This document shows, piece by piece, positions 6,826 through 13,360 of a stretch of 13,360 nucleotides of DNA. Each line of letters begins with the position of its first letter. Position 1 is the stretch's first letter. The DNA is taken from contig JAEZGU010000029.1 in NCBI GenBank assembly GCA_023416855.1, forward strand, positions 1 to 13,360, read 5' to 3'. This stretch comes from Bacillota bacterium (GTDB lineage Bacteria; Bacillota; Clostridia; Tissierellales; Sedimentibacteraceae). The notes below the pieces were generated by a model. The model was not told where the DNA came from. It searched no databases and saw only the letters and a list, made by a program, of their open reading frames with translations. Position numbers and translations under genes: made by a program.

Positions 6826-6870
6826 ATCTACAGAATCTATTACTAATCAGGGAAATTCTATTTTCCATTA

Positions 6871-6877
6871 GAGGTGG
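6871..6877 (+). promoter_or_regulatory. Ribosome binding site deciding a TTG start
   Basis: GAGGTGG is the only good Shine-Dalgarno sequence here and lies five bases before TTG at 6883. A GTG at 6874 in the same frame falls inside this site, so it cannot be the start. I see no clear promoter between the hairpin and this site. Confidence 0.75.
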
Positions 6878-6882
6878 TATAT

Positions 6883-8031
6883 TTGAACATACATGAAATA
6901 GTTAATAATAGCTTTGAAGAAAACAAATTTATATATGGTATATTTACAACGCCTAAAAATAAATCAGATAATCCTTATAACAAAATTACAATAAGACCTA
7001 TCAATATTAAAAATAAGAATATTATACAGTTTGAAAAATTTACAGACAAATTAGCTTTCCATGAAAACTATTCATATGATGAAGCCAAAGATGAAATAAT
7101 TAATTTAATAATAGATGGATATAAAAATATAAATTTATTTACTTCAGATGCAGATTATCAAATAATAGTCAGCAAAAAAGGAAGTATTAAAGTTTCAGAA
7201 AAACAACCTTCCAAAAAGCTATCAATAGAAGAACATAACAAGAAAAAGCAATATATAATTAATGAAAATGAGCCATGTGATTTCTTAGAACTTCTTGGAG
7301 TTATGAACAAACAAGGTCAGGTTTATACAAAAAGATACGATAAATTTAAACAGATAAATAAATTTTTGGAAATAGTTGATGATTCTTTAAAAGGTAAGAC
7401 TATAAAGGATGATTTTATGATTATAGATTTTGGATGTGGCAAGGCATATTTAACTTTTGCTTTATACTATTACTTTTATTATATAAAAAATGTTAAGGTA
7501 AAAATAATTGGTTTAGATTTAAAAGAAGAGGTAATAAATTATTGTAATGAAGTGTCAAAAAAATTAAATTATTACAATTTAGAGTTTATATATGGTGATA
7601 TACAAAACTTTCAATATACAAATAAAATAGATATGATTGTTACACTACATGCTTGCAACACCGCAACAGATGCTGCCTTAGTAAAGGCAATTAAATGGAA
7701 TACAGATATTATATTATCTGTTCCATGCTGCCAGCATGAGTTTTATGATAAAATTGCAAATACTGACTTAGAGCCAATGTTGAAGCACGGCTTAATTAAG
7801 GAAAGAGTTTCTTCATTGGTTACAGATTCACTGAGAGGCTTATTCCTTGAAACAAAAGGATACAAGGTTCAATTGATGGAGTTTATAGCTATGGAGCATA
7901 CACCCAAAAACATCCTTATTAGAGCTGTTAAGACCGGGAAAGCAAATAAGAATGCAGAGCAAGAGTATGAAAGCTTTAAAAAATTCTGGAACCTACAAGA
8001 TTTATTCATAGAAAACTATTTCGAGCAATAG
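6883..8031 (+). CDS. SAM-dependent methyltransferase, Methyltransf_32-like, target unknown
   Basis: A 382-residue protein. The N-terminal ~130 residues are Lys/Asn-rich and not recognised; they may be a substrate-binding region. The C-terminal two thirds is a class I methyltransferase: motif I DFGCGKAYLTFAL begins at residue 182, IIGLDLKEEV gives the acidic strand-2 end, LHACNTATDAAL begins at 255, and the very characteristic SVPCCQHE is at 279-286. The LHAC and PCCQHE motifs match the Methyltransf_32 group (PF13679), whose members include METTL25/RRNAD1-like proteins; most are uncharacterised. A nucleic-acid or ribosome substrate is plausible from the neighbours (GlnRS, RlmL-type enzyme) but unproven. 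Translation should start at TTG 6883, five bases after GAGGTGG. The next gene begins 25 bases downstream, so the two are probably cotranscribed. Upstream promoter evidence is weak; readthrough from glnS past the hairpin at 6779-6825 is possible. Confidence 0.8.
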   Translation: MNIHEIVNNSFEENKFIYGIFTTPKNKSDNPYNKITIRPINIKNKNIIQFEKFTDKLAFHENYSYDEAKDEIINLIIDGYKNINLFTSDADYQIIVSKKGSIKVSEKQPSKKLSIEEHNKKKQYIINENEPCDFLELLGVMNKQGQVYTKRYDKFKQINKFLEIVDDSLKGKTIKDDFMIIDFGCGKAYLTFALYYYFYYIKNVKVKIIGLDLKEEVINYCNEVSKKLNYYNLEFIYGDIQNFQYTNKIDMIVTLHACNTATDAALVKAIKWNTDIILSVPCCQHEFYDKIANTDLEPMLKHGLIKERVSSLVTDSLRGLFLETKGYKVQLMEFIAMEHTPKNILIRAVKTGKANKNAEQEYESFKKFWNLQDLFIENYFEQ

Positions 8032-8056
8032 ATGTTCATTGTTTTAGGGGGTTCTG

Positions 8057-9475
8057 ATGTTTTCCGAAAACTATTTTAAAGAGAGAGAAAGAGGAATATT
8101 TGAATATATATTAGACAACATACCTGACTCCATAACAGTTGTTGATATGGAGGGTAAGGTAATATTCTTTAACTCTACTGCGGAAGAGTATTTTGATGTG
8201 TCTAAAAGGGATATAATAGATAGTGATATAAAAGATTTTTTTCCTAATGCATTGTTATTAAAAGTGCTTGAAAAGAAAATTTCTTATCACAATATATATA
8301 ATAATCCAAGAGAAAACAGTTATGTTGTTTCTAGTGCAGTACCTCTTCATGATAAGCAAGGTAACATGATTGGAGGATTGGCAAGAGATCGCGATATAAC
8401 AGAAATAGTTAAGCTAAGTGAATTATTAAATAAAACTCAAACGAATTTATTAAAGCTTGAAAAAGAATACTCAAAAATATCAACCTCCGGTGAAGCATAT
8501 TTTTCTAAAATAATAAGCAACAACGCTAATTTTATACAAATAATAAATTTATGCAAAAATATATCTAAATCACCTTTAAATATATTGCTCAAGGGCGAAA
8601 GTGGAACTGGTAAGGAACTGTTTGCAAAAGCAATTCATTATGAAAGCGGACGAAAGGGTAAGTTTATTCCTATCAATTGTAGTGCAATACCTAAGGAGCT
8701 TTTTGAAAGCGAGTTGTTTGGTTATGAACCGGGAGCATTTACCGGGGCAAAAAGTGAAGGGAAAAAAGGTAAATTTGAGGAAGCTGAGGGAGGAACTCTT
8801 TTTTTAGACGAAATAGCAGATATGCCTCTTGAAATGCAGCCTAAACTATTGCGTATATTAGAAGAAGGCGTTGTAACAAGGATAGGTGGCAATAAAACAC
8901 GTAAAATTGACGTAAGAATAATATCTGCAACAAATAAGGACATTAGAGCACTCATTGGTGAGAATAAGTTTAGGAATGATCTTTATTATAGGTTGGATGT
9001 TTTTCAGGTTAATATTCCTCCTTTAAGAGAGAGAAAAGGTGATATTGTTTTATTAGCTAATAAATTTTTACAGGAATTTTGTATGGAACAAGGTATAAGT
9101 ATTATTGAAATACCTGATGATATATTAAATATTTTTTCCGAATATAATTGGGAAGGCAATGTGAGAGAATTAAGAAATGTAATTCAAAGATCAATAATTT
9201 ATGCTCATCAAAATGGAAAAGATAAAATAGAAAAAGATTTTTTGCCTACATATATGCAAAAAATAGAAGTGGATGAAATCAATAAAGTTATTAATGTAAG
9301 TCAGATAAAGCAATATGAAACCGGCTTAGATGAATATCTGGAAAAAATCGAGAAAAGAATTATACAAAACACTCTAAGGGAGTTAAATTTCAATAAATCG
9401 GAAGCAGCAAAACGATTGAAAATACCTCGTGCTACGTTGTATTATAAAATTGAAAAATACGGAATTACAGAGTAA
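8057..9475 (+). CDS. PAS-domain sigma-54-dependent transcriptional activator
   Basis: Enhancer-binding protein that remodels sigma-54 RNA polymerase using ATP. Its 472 residues form three parts. A single N-terminal PAS domain (about 10-118, with NIPDSITVVDMEGKVIFFN and RDRDITE) probably senses a small molecule or redox state; a short coiled linker follows. The central AAA+ domain has Walker A GESGTGKE (180-187), the sigma-54 contact loop GAFTGA (226-231), Walker B GTLFLDEI (246-253), sensor I RIISATNKDI, the arginine-finger region YRLDVFQVNIPPLRER, and sensor II NWEGNVRELRN. The C-terminal Fis-type helix-turn-helix is NKSEAAKRLKIPRATLYYKI. No receiver domain or transmembrane segment is present, so it is not a two-component regulator. 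AGGGGG precedes the ATG by five bases. It sits between two methyltransferase genes, and no -24/-12 promoter is visible in the window, so its target is probably elsewhere. Confidence 0.95.
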   Translation: MFSENYFKERERGIFEYILDNIPDSITVVDMEGKVIFFNSTAEEYFDVSKRDIIDSDIKDFFPNALLLKVLEKKISYHNIYNNPRENSYVVSSAVPLHDKQGNMIGGLARDRDITEIVKLSELLNKTQTNLLKLEKEYSKISTSGEAYFSKIISNNANFIQIINLCKNISKSPLNILLKGESGTGKELFAKAIHYESGRKGKFIPINCSAIPKELFESELFGYEPGAFTGAKSEGKKGKFEEAEGGTLFLDEIADMPLEMQPKLLRILEEGVVTRIGGNKTRKIDVRIISATNKDIRALIGENKFRNDLYYRLDVFQVNIPPLRERKGDIVLLANKFLQEFCMEQGISIIEIPDDILNIFSEYNWEGNVRELRNVIQRSIIYAHQNGKDKIEKDFLPTYMQKIEVDEINKVINVSQIKQYETGLDEYLEKIEKRIIQNTLRELNFNKSEAAKRLKIPRATLYYKIEKYGITE

Positions 9476-9487
9476 GAAAGGATTAGA

Positions 9488-10636
9488 ATGGAAAAAATTA
9501 GATTAGCTGCAATATCTGCCTTTGGCATAGAAGCCATAGTTAAAAGAGAATTAAATGATTTAGGATATCAAAATGTCACAACAGATAACGGATGGATGTA
9601 CTTTGATGCAGAAATAAAAGACATCCCAAAAACAAACATAAATTTAAGATGTGCTGATAGAGTTATGTTAGTAATGGGGCAGTTTGAAGCATATAGTTTT
9701 GAAGAACTTTTTGACAAAACTTATGAATTACCATGGGAAAATTGGATTGACAAGCACGGAAAATTTACCGTTAAAGGAAAAAGTGTTAAATCAACTCTTT
9801 ATAGTACACCTGATTGTCAAGCAATTGTAAAAAAAGCAGTTTCTAAAAAATTATGTGAACATTATAGTGTTGATTGGATGCCTGAAACAGGAGCAGAGTA
9901 TACAATCCTTATATCTATACATAAGGATGTTGCAACAGTATCTATAGATACGACCGGCGCAAGAGAAGGTTTATTTAAAAGAGGTTATAGAGAAAAATCA
10001 ATAGAAGCTCCATTGAAGGAAACTATGGCAGCTGCATTGGTAAAATTAAGCTATTGGAATAAAGATAGAGTGTTGTATGATCCGCTTTGTGGTTCAGGTA
10101 CAATAGCTATTGAGGCTGCGTTAATAGGTAGAAACATTGCACCGGGACTTTATCGAAACTTCGCTTCAATGGATTGGAAAGCTATAAAAGAAGAATATTG
10201 GAAAAATGCGAAAATTGAAGCAAGAAAAAACATAAACTTTGATAGCGACTTAAAAATATATGCATCCGATATAAATCCAAGGGCAATTAAGATAGCACAA
10301 CAGAATGCTATAGAAGCCGGTGTGGATGACTGTATTGAGTTTTTTGTCAAAGACATTAATAAAATAATTGAACCTATGTGTTCTTATGGAGTTTTAATTA
10401 CAAATCCCCCATACGGAGATAGGATAGGTGAGATTGAAGAAATTCAACAAATACATAAAAGATTGGGAAGAGTTTTTGGAAAGGATAGAACTTGGTCTTG
10501 TTACATTATCACTTCTGTTGAGACGTTTGAAAAGGATTTTGGTAGAAAAGCAGACAGAAAAAGAAAACTATTTAATGGTGATGTAAGAGTTGATTATTAT
10601 CAGTATTATGGGGAGAGACCGCCAATTGAAGAATAA
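9488..10636 (+). CDS. rlmL: THUMP-domain class I RNA methyltransferase, RlmL/YpsC family
   Basis: Predicted rRNA guanine-N2 methyltransferase of COG0116. In E. coli the matching part of RlmKL makes m2G2445 in 23S rRNA; Firmicutes carry it as a stand-alone protein (B. subtilis YpsC), as here at 382 residues without the RlmK half. A ferredoxin-like segment and THUMP domain fill about 1-160, ending TVSIDTTGAREGLFKRGYR, a family signature. The Rossmann-fold catalytic domain has DPLCGSGTIAIEAALI (from 198), ASDINPRAIKIAQQNA, and catalytic NPPYGDR (306-312). AAAGGA (9477-9482) lies five bases before the ATG. The 12-base gap after the sigma-54 activator indicates cotranscription. No convincing terminator follows; the next promoter is at 10683. 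The symbol reflects family membership, and the exact modified base is inferred. Confidence 0.88.
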   Translation: MEKIRLAAISAFGIEAIVKRELNDLGYQNVTTDNGWMYFDAEIKDIPKTNINLRCADRVMLVMGQFEAYSFEELFDKTYELPWENWIDKHGKFTVKGKSVKSTLYSTPDCQAIVKKAVSKKLCEHYSVDWMPETGAEYTILISIHKDVATVSIDTTGAREGLFKRGYREKSIEAPLKETMAAALVKLSYWNKDRVLYDPLCGSGTIAIEAALIGRNIAPGLYRNFASMDWKAIKEEYWKNAKIEARKNINFDSDLKIYASDINPRAIKIAQQNAIEAGVDDCIEFFVKDINKIIEPMCSYGVLITNPPYGDRIGEIEEIQQIHKRLGRVFGKDRTWSCYIITSVETFEKDFGRKADRKRKLFNGDVRVDYYQYYGERPPIEE

Positions 10637-10682
10637 ATCAGTTGTAAAGTAATCATTTTTATTGTACACTGTAAATATATGT

Positions 10683-10710
10683 TTGATTTTTTTATATATT
10701 ATGTTATTAT
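10683..10710 (+). promoter_or_regulatory. Promoter of the Nudix-whiA-HPr operon
   Basis: TTGATT (10683-10688), 16-bp spacer, TATTAT (10705-10710), with an extended -10 TG at 10702-10703. The start would be near 10717, giving a short leader of about 26 nt. AT-rich sequence makes the exact boxes uncertain. Confidence 0.5.
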
Positions 10711-10742
10711 ATAAAATACAATATTGAAATGGCAGGTCAAAC

Positions 10743-11168
10743 ATGATTCAGGAAGTTAGTTCAGGCGGAATCGTTTTTTTCAAAAATAGTATATTAATGT
10801 TAAAAAAATTTAACGGAGATTGGGTACTACCAAAAGGTAGAGTTGAAGAAAACGAGTCATTAGAGGAAACCGCTTTGCGAGAAGTTTATGAAGAAACCAA
10901 AGCGAAGGTTACTACAATTAAATATCTTGGCAAAATAAATTACGAATTTAATCGTACCTGCTACTTGGACAGAATTCATATATGTAAAGAAGTCCATTGG
11001 TATTTGATGATGGCGCATAACATGAATTGTACTGCTCAGAAAAACGAAGGTTTTGTAGAAGCAAAATTTCTTCCGTTTGAAAGAACTTTGATAATTGCTC
11101 GTTATGATGATGAAAGGAAAATTATTAGGAAAGCTATTGAAGATATTAAATTTCATTCTTACAAGTAA
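10743..11168 (+). CDS. Nudix hydrolase
   Basis: A 141-residue single-domain Nudix protein that should cleave a nucleoside diphosphate linked to another moiety; the substrate is unknown. WVLPKGRVEENE opens the Nudix box, and G32, E38 and REVYEE (46-51) give the Mg-binding helix. The Gly that normally follows (REUXEEXGU) is Lys at 53, a modest departure. The strand before it, EVSSGGIVFF...ILML, and the WVLPKG motif resemble the Ap4A/MutT-like branch. A weak AGG lies seven bases before the ATG. It opens an operon with whiA (9 bases on) and HPr. In B. subtilis the Nudix gene yvcI begins the matching cluster, but rapZ and yvcK then follow; both are absent here. Whether this is a true YvcI orthologue is not clear. 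Confidence 0.85.
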   Translation: MIQEVSSGGIVFFKNSILMLKKFNGDWVLPKGRVEENESLEETALREVYEETKAKVTTIKYLGKINYEFNRTCYLDRIHICKEVHWYLMMAHNMNCTAQKNEGFVEAKFLPFERTLIIARYDDERKIIRKAIEDIKFHSYK

Positions 11169-11177
11169 GGTGATGAT

Positions 11178-12134
11178 ATGACTTTTTCTTCAAAAATAAA
11201 GGATGAGTTATCAAGAACGGAAATTACAGATTTATTAAGTAATAAAGCTGAAATCGCAGCTTTATTAAGAACAATGGGCTATATAAGTCTAAAAGGATTT
11301 AATAAATTTGAAATTGAATTTTCAACAGAAAATGCAGCAGTGGCAAGACGAATATTTAAACTATTAAAAATCGTATTTGATATATCAACACAAGTTAGTG
11401 TAGAAAAAACAAATAGGTTAAAAAAAAGAAACAATTATGTTATCAATATTGAAGACAAGTATGCAAAAAACTTTTTAATAGAAACAAAAATAGCAAACAA
11501 TAATAACTTTAACTTTGTAGAATTTGACTTTGGTGTTCCAAGAGATTTAATCATTAACGATGAATGTAAAAGAGCATATTTAAGAGGTACATTTATGGGT
11601 TGTGGTTCAGTAAGCGATCCTGAAAAGTCATACCATGCAGTGTTTGTAAGTAATAGAGAAAATCACAGCAAAGGTATCAGCCTATTGCTAAAAGATTATG
11701 GAATAACCGCAAAAACATTATTTAGAAAAAACAATTTTGTTACTTACATAAAAGAAAGCGAACAGATATCTGATCTGTTAGCGCTCCTTGGAGCAAATAA
11801 CGCAGTATTGGAATTTGAAAACGTAAGAGCTGTTAAAGAAACAAGAAATCAAATAAACAGGGTAATAAACTGTGAGACGGCAAATCTTGACAAAATAGTT
11901 GATACTTCAATGAGGCAGATAAATAGCATAAAAGTTTTAAAAAAACATAAAGTTATCGATAAACTTCCTGACCATTTAAAGGAGCTGGCTTACCTGAGAT
12001 TAAAACATACAAATGCAAGCTTAAAAGAACTGGGTGAAATGTTAAATCCACCCCTTGGAAAATCAGGTGTTAATCATAGATTAAGAAAAATAGAAGAAAT
12101 TGCAAATGATTTAGAGCATGAAAAAGAGGTGTAA
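11178..12134 (+). CDS. whiA: DNA-binding regulator WhiA
   Basis: Conserved Gram-positive protein linked to sporulation in Streptomyces and to cell division and chromosome segregation in Bacillus. Length 318 matches the family. The N-terminal ~215 residues form the degenerate LAGLIDADG homing-endonuclease-like fold (FSSKIKDELSR at the start, AYLRGTFMGCGSVSDPEKSYHAVF in the middle), which lacks nuclease activity in the family. The C-terminal DNA-binding helix-turn-helix region includes NRVINCETANLDKIVDTSMRQ and the near-diagnostic GKSGVNHRLRKIEEIA. The ribosome binding site AAGG overlaps the Nudix stop codon, and HPr starts two bases after the whiA stop, so the three genes are tightly coupled. 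The rapZ and yvcK genes usually found immediately upstream of whiA are missing from this location. Confidence 0.96.
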   Translation: MTFSSKIKDELSRTEITDLLSNKAEIAALLRTMGYISLKGFNKFEIEFSTENAAVARRIFKLLKIVFDISTQVSVEKTNRLKKRNNYVINIEDKYAKNFLIETKIANNNNFNFVEFDFGVPRDLIINDECKRAYLRGTFMGCGSVSDPEKSYHAVFVSNRENHSKGISLLLKDYGITAKTLFRKNNFVTYIKESEQISDLLALLGANNAVLEFENVRAVKETRNQINRVINCETANLDKIVDTSMRQINSIKVLKKHKVIDKLPDHLKELAYLRLKHTNASLKELGEMLNPPLGKSGVNHRLRKIEEIANDLEHEKEV

Positions 12135-12136
12135 AA

Positions 12137-12403
12137 ATGAGATCACAAAAAGTAGTATTAAAAAATAAAATAGGGCTGCATGCCAGACCCGCAGCAATAT
12201 TTGTAAAAAAAGCAAGAAATTTTGACAGTGAAATTATAATCAAAAAAGGAATGCAAGAAGCTAATGGAAAAAGCATAATTAGCATTATGGCTCTTGGCGC
12301 AATGAAGGGTGACGAGCTAATCATCATCACAAAAGGTTCAGATGAAGACAAATGCATCACTGAATTAGCTAATTTATTAGAGTTCATGGAAGAAGAAGAG
12401 TAA
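12137..12403 (+). CDS. ptsH: HPr-family phosphocarrier protein
   Basis: Small cytosolic phosphocarrier of the sugar phosphotransferase system, 88 residues as usual. KIGLHARPAA carries His15, the site phosphorylated by enzyme I. GKSIISIMALG carries Ser46, the site of HPr kinase/phosphorylase. Both being present makes it a functional-looking HPr, unlike B. subtilis Crh, which sits at the matching place beside whiA but has Gln at position 15 and only the regulatory serine. It starts two bases after the whiA stop, using GAGGTG inside the whiA end as ribosome binding site. A terminator follows 11 bases after its stop. No ptsI or hprK is in the window, so whether it feeds sugar uptake or mainly CcpA-type regulation cannot be told. 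Confidence 0.93.
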   Translation: MRSQKVVLKNKIGLHARPAAIFVKKARNFDSEIIIKKGMQEANGKSIISIMALGAMKGDELIIITKGSDEDKCITELANLLEFMEEEE

Positions 12404-12414
12404 AAGATGAGACA

Positions 12415-12447
12415 GTGGGGTATAACCTATCCCATTTTTCATTTTTT
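12415..12447 (+). terminator. Terminator of the Nudix-whiA-HPr operon
   Basis: TGGGGTA (12416-12422) pairs with TATCCCA (12428-12434), including one G-U, around loop TAACC. The T-rich run TTTTTCATTTTTT follows. It falls within the false N-terminal extension of the next reading frame, which supports a later start for that gene. Confidence 0.75.
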
Positions 12448-12483
12448 GTAGTAAAATCTAAAAAAATTAAAATAGGAGTAAAT

Positions 12484-13224
12484 ATGGAAAATAGAACTTT
12501 AGCCGTAGTAAACGGTAATGAAATCAAAGAATCAGATTTGCAGGCATTAATGAAAAATTTAGGACAAAATGCAGCTTATTTTCAAGGGCCAGAAGGAAGA
12601 AAAAGGTTAATCGATGAGTTGATAATGCATGAATTAATGTATACTGATGCAGTAGAGAAAAATTTAGATAAAGATGAAGAGTTTGTGGAAGTTATGAACA
12701 ACATGAAAAAATCTATGCTTCAACAATACAACTTAAGAAAAATGTTTAATGAAATAACTGTATCTGATGAAGAATTAAAAGAATATTATGAAAAACACAA
12801 AGAAGATTTCGTTACCGATGAAATGGTGAAAGCAAGTCATATACTTGTGGACAGTGAAGAAAAGGCCACTGAAATTTTAAAACAAATTAATGAAGGATTA
12901 TCTTTTGAAGAAGCTGCACAAGAATTTTCAAGTTGTCCATCAAAACAATCAGGTGGATCACTTGGACAATTTGGCAAAGGCCAAATGGTACCTGAATTTG
13001 AGGAAGTAGTATTTTCAATGCAAGTTGGGGAAGTAAGTGGACCAGTAAAAACTCAATTTGGATATCATATTATTAAGCTTACAGAACACAGTCCTAAAGA
13101 AAGTGCATCTTTTGAAGAAGTACAACAAGAAGTAAAAGACAGTTGTTTCATGGAAAAACAAGAAATAGTATATAACAATAAAAAAGAAGAATTAAGTAAA
13201 AAGTACAAAGTAGAAATGTTGTAA
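12484..13224 (+). CDS. Parvulin-type peptidyl-prolyl cis-trans isomerase, cytosolic form
   Basis: Predicted prolyl isomerase/chaperone of 246 residues. A SurA_N-like helical region spans about 5-100 (VNGNEIKESDLQALM, RKRLIDELIMHELMYTDAVEKNL), followed by a parvulin (PPIC) domain at about 117-208: VKASHILVDSEEKA with His119, FEEAAQEFSSCPSKQSGGSLGQFGKGQMVPEFEEVVF, and TQFGYHIIKL. A short acidic/basic helical tail ends it. There is no signal peptide or lipobox, so unlike PrsA it should stay in the cytoplasm, perhaps helping nascent chains fold as trigger factor does. The start at 12484 has AGGAG (12474-12478) five bases upstream. An in-frame GTG at 12415 would add 23 residues but lies in the preceding terminator. 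No clear promoter is seen between 12447 and 12474; readthrough or a weak promoter must serve it. Confidence 0.9.
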   Translation: MENRTLAVVNGNEIKESDLQALMKNLGQNAAYFQGPEGRKRLIDELIMHELMYTDAVEKNLDKDEEFVEVMNNMKKSMLQQYNLRKMFNEITVSDEELKEYYEKHKEDFVTDEMVKASHILVDSEEKATEILKQINEGLSFEEAAQEFSSCPSKQSGGSLGQFGKGQMVPEFEEVVFSMQVGEVSGPVKTQFGYHIIKLTEHSPKESASFEEVQQEVKDSCFMEKQEIVYNNKKEELSKKYKVEML

Positions 13225-13243
13225 AAGATAAGTAATTAATCTG

Positions 13244-13271
13244 TTCCCCTTTATATAAAGGGGAATTTTTT
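13244..13271 (+). terminator. Strong Rho-independent terminator of the prolyl isomerase gene
   Basis: TTCCCCTTT (13244-13252) pairs perfectly with AAAGGGGAA (13257-13265) around ATAT, followed by TTTTTT (13266-13271). The arms form a perfect 22-bp palindrome. Confidence 0.92.
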
Positions 13272-13272
13272 A

Positions 13273-13304
13273 TTGCAAAAATACTAATAATATGCTAATA
13301 TAAT
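13273..13304 (+). promoter_or_regulatory. Promoter of the tRNA gene(s)
   Basis: TTGCAA (13273-13278), 17-bp spacer, TAATAT (13296-13301); a better -10, TATAAT at 13299-13304, overlaps it at a 20-bp spacer. Either would start RNA a few bases before the tRNA at 13318. The -35 begins right after the previous U-tract. Confidence 0.5.
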
Positions 13305-13317
13305 TCAATGACGACAA

Positions 13318-13360
13318 GCGGATATGGCGGAATTGGCAGACGCGCACGGTTCAGGTCCGT
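13318..13360 (+). tRNA. tRNA-Leu (anticodon CAG), 3' end cut by the window
   Basis: GCGGATA (13318-13324) is the 5' acceptor strand, followed by TG at positions 8-9 and a leucine-type D arm with AATTGGCAGACGC. The anticodon stem CACGG (13345-13349) with CCGT at the edge holds the loop TTCAGGT, placing anticodon CAG at 13352-13354 (reads CUG). The long variable arm, T arm and 3' acceptor lie outside the window. More tRNAs may follow, as tRNA genes are often clustered. Confidence 0.93.

Noticed and set aside
10637..10682. A terminator between the RlmL-type gene and the Nudix operon.
   Set aside because: Only weak AT-only pairings are present, and no GC-containing stem is followed by a U-run.
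10731..10745. TGGCAGGTCAAACATG as a sigma-54 promoter before the Nudix gene.
   Set aside because: The -12 TTGC element is missing, and the motif overlaps the ribosome binding site and start codon.
12415..12483. A GTG at 12415 that would extend the prolyl isomerase by 23 residues.
   Set aside because: The segment forms the hairpin and T-run terminator of the preceding operon, has no ribosome binding site before the GTG, and a good AGGAG precedes the ATG at 12484.
1..13360. Mobile elements, phage genes, CRISPR arrays or toxin-antitoxin pairs.
   Set aside because: No transposase, integrase, cas or toxin-like reading frames, no regularly spaced repeats and no terminal inverted repeats were found.

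Overview
The window looks like ordinary chromosome from a low-GC, Gram-positive anaerobe of the Clostridia/Tissierellia type. The reasons are strong AT bias, AGGAGG-type ribosome binding sites, sigma-A promoters with TGnTATAAT extended -10 boxes, short hairpin-plus-U-tract terminators, a Clostridium-type 3-hydroxybutyryl-CoA dehydrogenase, a GltD/NuoG-type redox fusion, and a whiA-HPr pair. The genus cannot be fixed from the sequence alone. There is no mobile element, CRISPR array or phage gene. All genes but one read on the + strand.

Layout. 1-2306: the 3' part of a large iron-sulfur flavoprotein fusion (GltD-like end, two ferredoxin clusters, NuoG-like molybdopterin-fold domain) and its terminator. 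2350-3795: an RsmC/YbxB-type rRNA methyltransferase, convergent with and overlapping a minus-strand YihY/BrkB membrane protein. 3912-4937: 3-hydroxybutyryl-CoA dehydrogenase with a strong promoter, a structured leader and a terminator. 4946-6825: glutaminyl-tRNA synthetase with two tandem promoters and a long 3' hairpin. 6883-10636: a tightly packed cluster of a Methyltransf_32-type methyltransferase, a PAS/AAA+/Fis sigma-54 activator and an RlmL/YpsC-type 23S rRNA methyltransferase. 10683-12447: Nudix hydrolase, whiA and HPr with promoter and terminator. 12484-13272: a cytosolic parvulin-type prolyl isomerase and terminator. 13273-13360: promoter and 5' part of tRNA-Leu(CAG), cut by the window end.

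Two themes run through it. One is redox and fermentation: the NuoG-like fusion, and an Hbd whose nucleotide-binding residues point to NADP(H). The other is translation and RNA maintenance: two rRNA methyltransferase-family proteins, a third methyltransferase of unknown target, GlnRS and tRNA-Leu. The whiA block matches the conserved Firmicute yvcI-rapZ-yvcK-whiA-crh neighbourhood but lacks rapZ and yvcK.

I see no convincing undescribed multi-gene system. The points most worth checking are the catalytically bare NuoG-like fusion, the NADP signature in Hbd, the shortened whiA cluster, the palindrome over the second glnS promoter, the long hairpin after glnS, and a sigma-54 activator with no visible target promoter. 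No gene-free stretch exceeds 300 bases.
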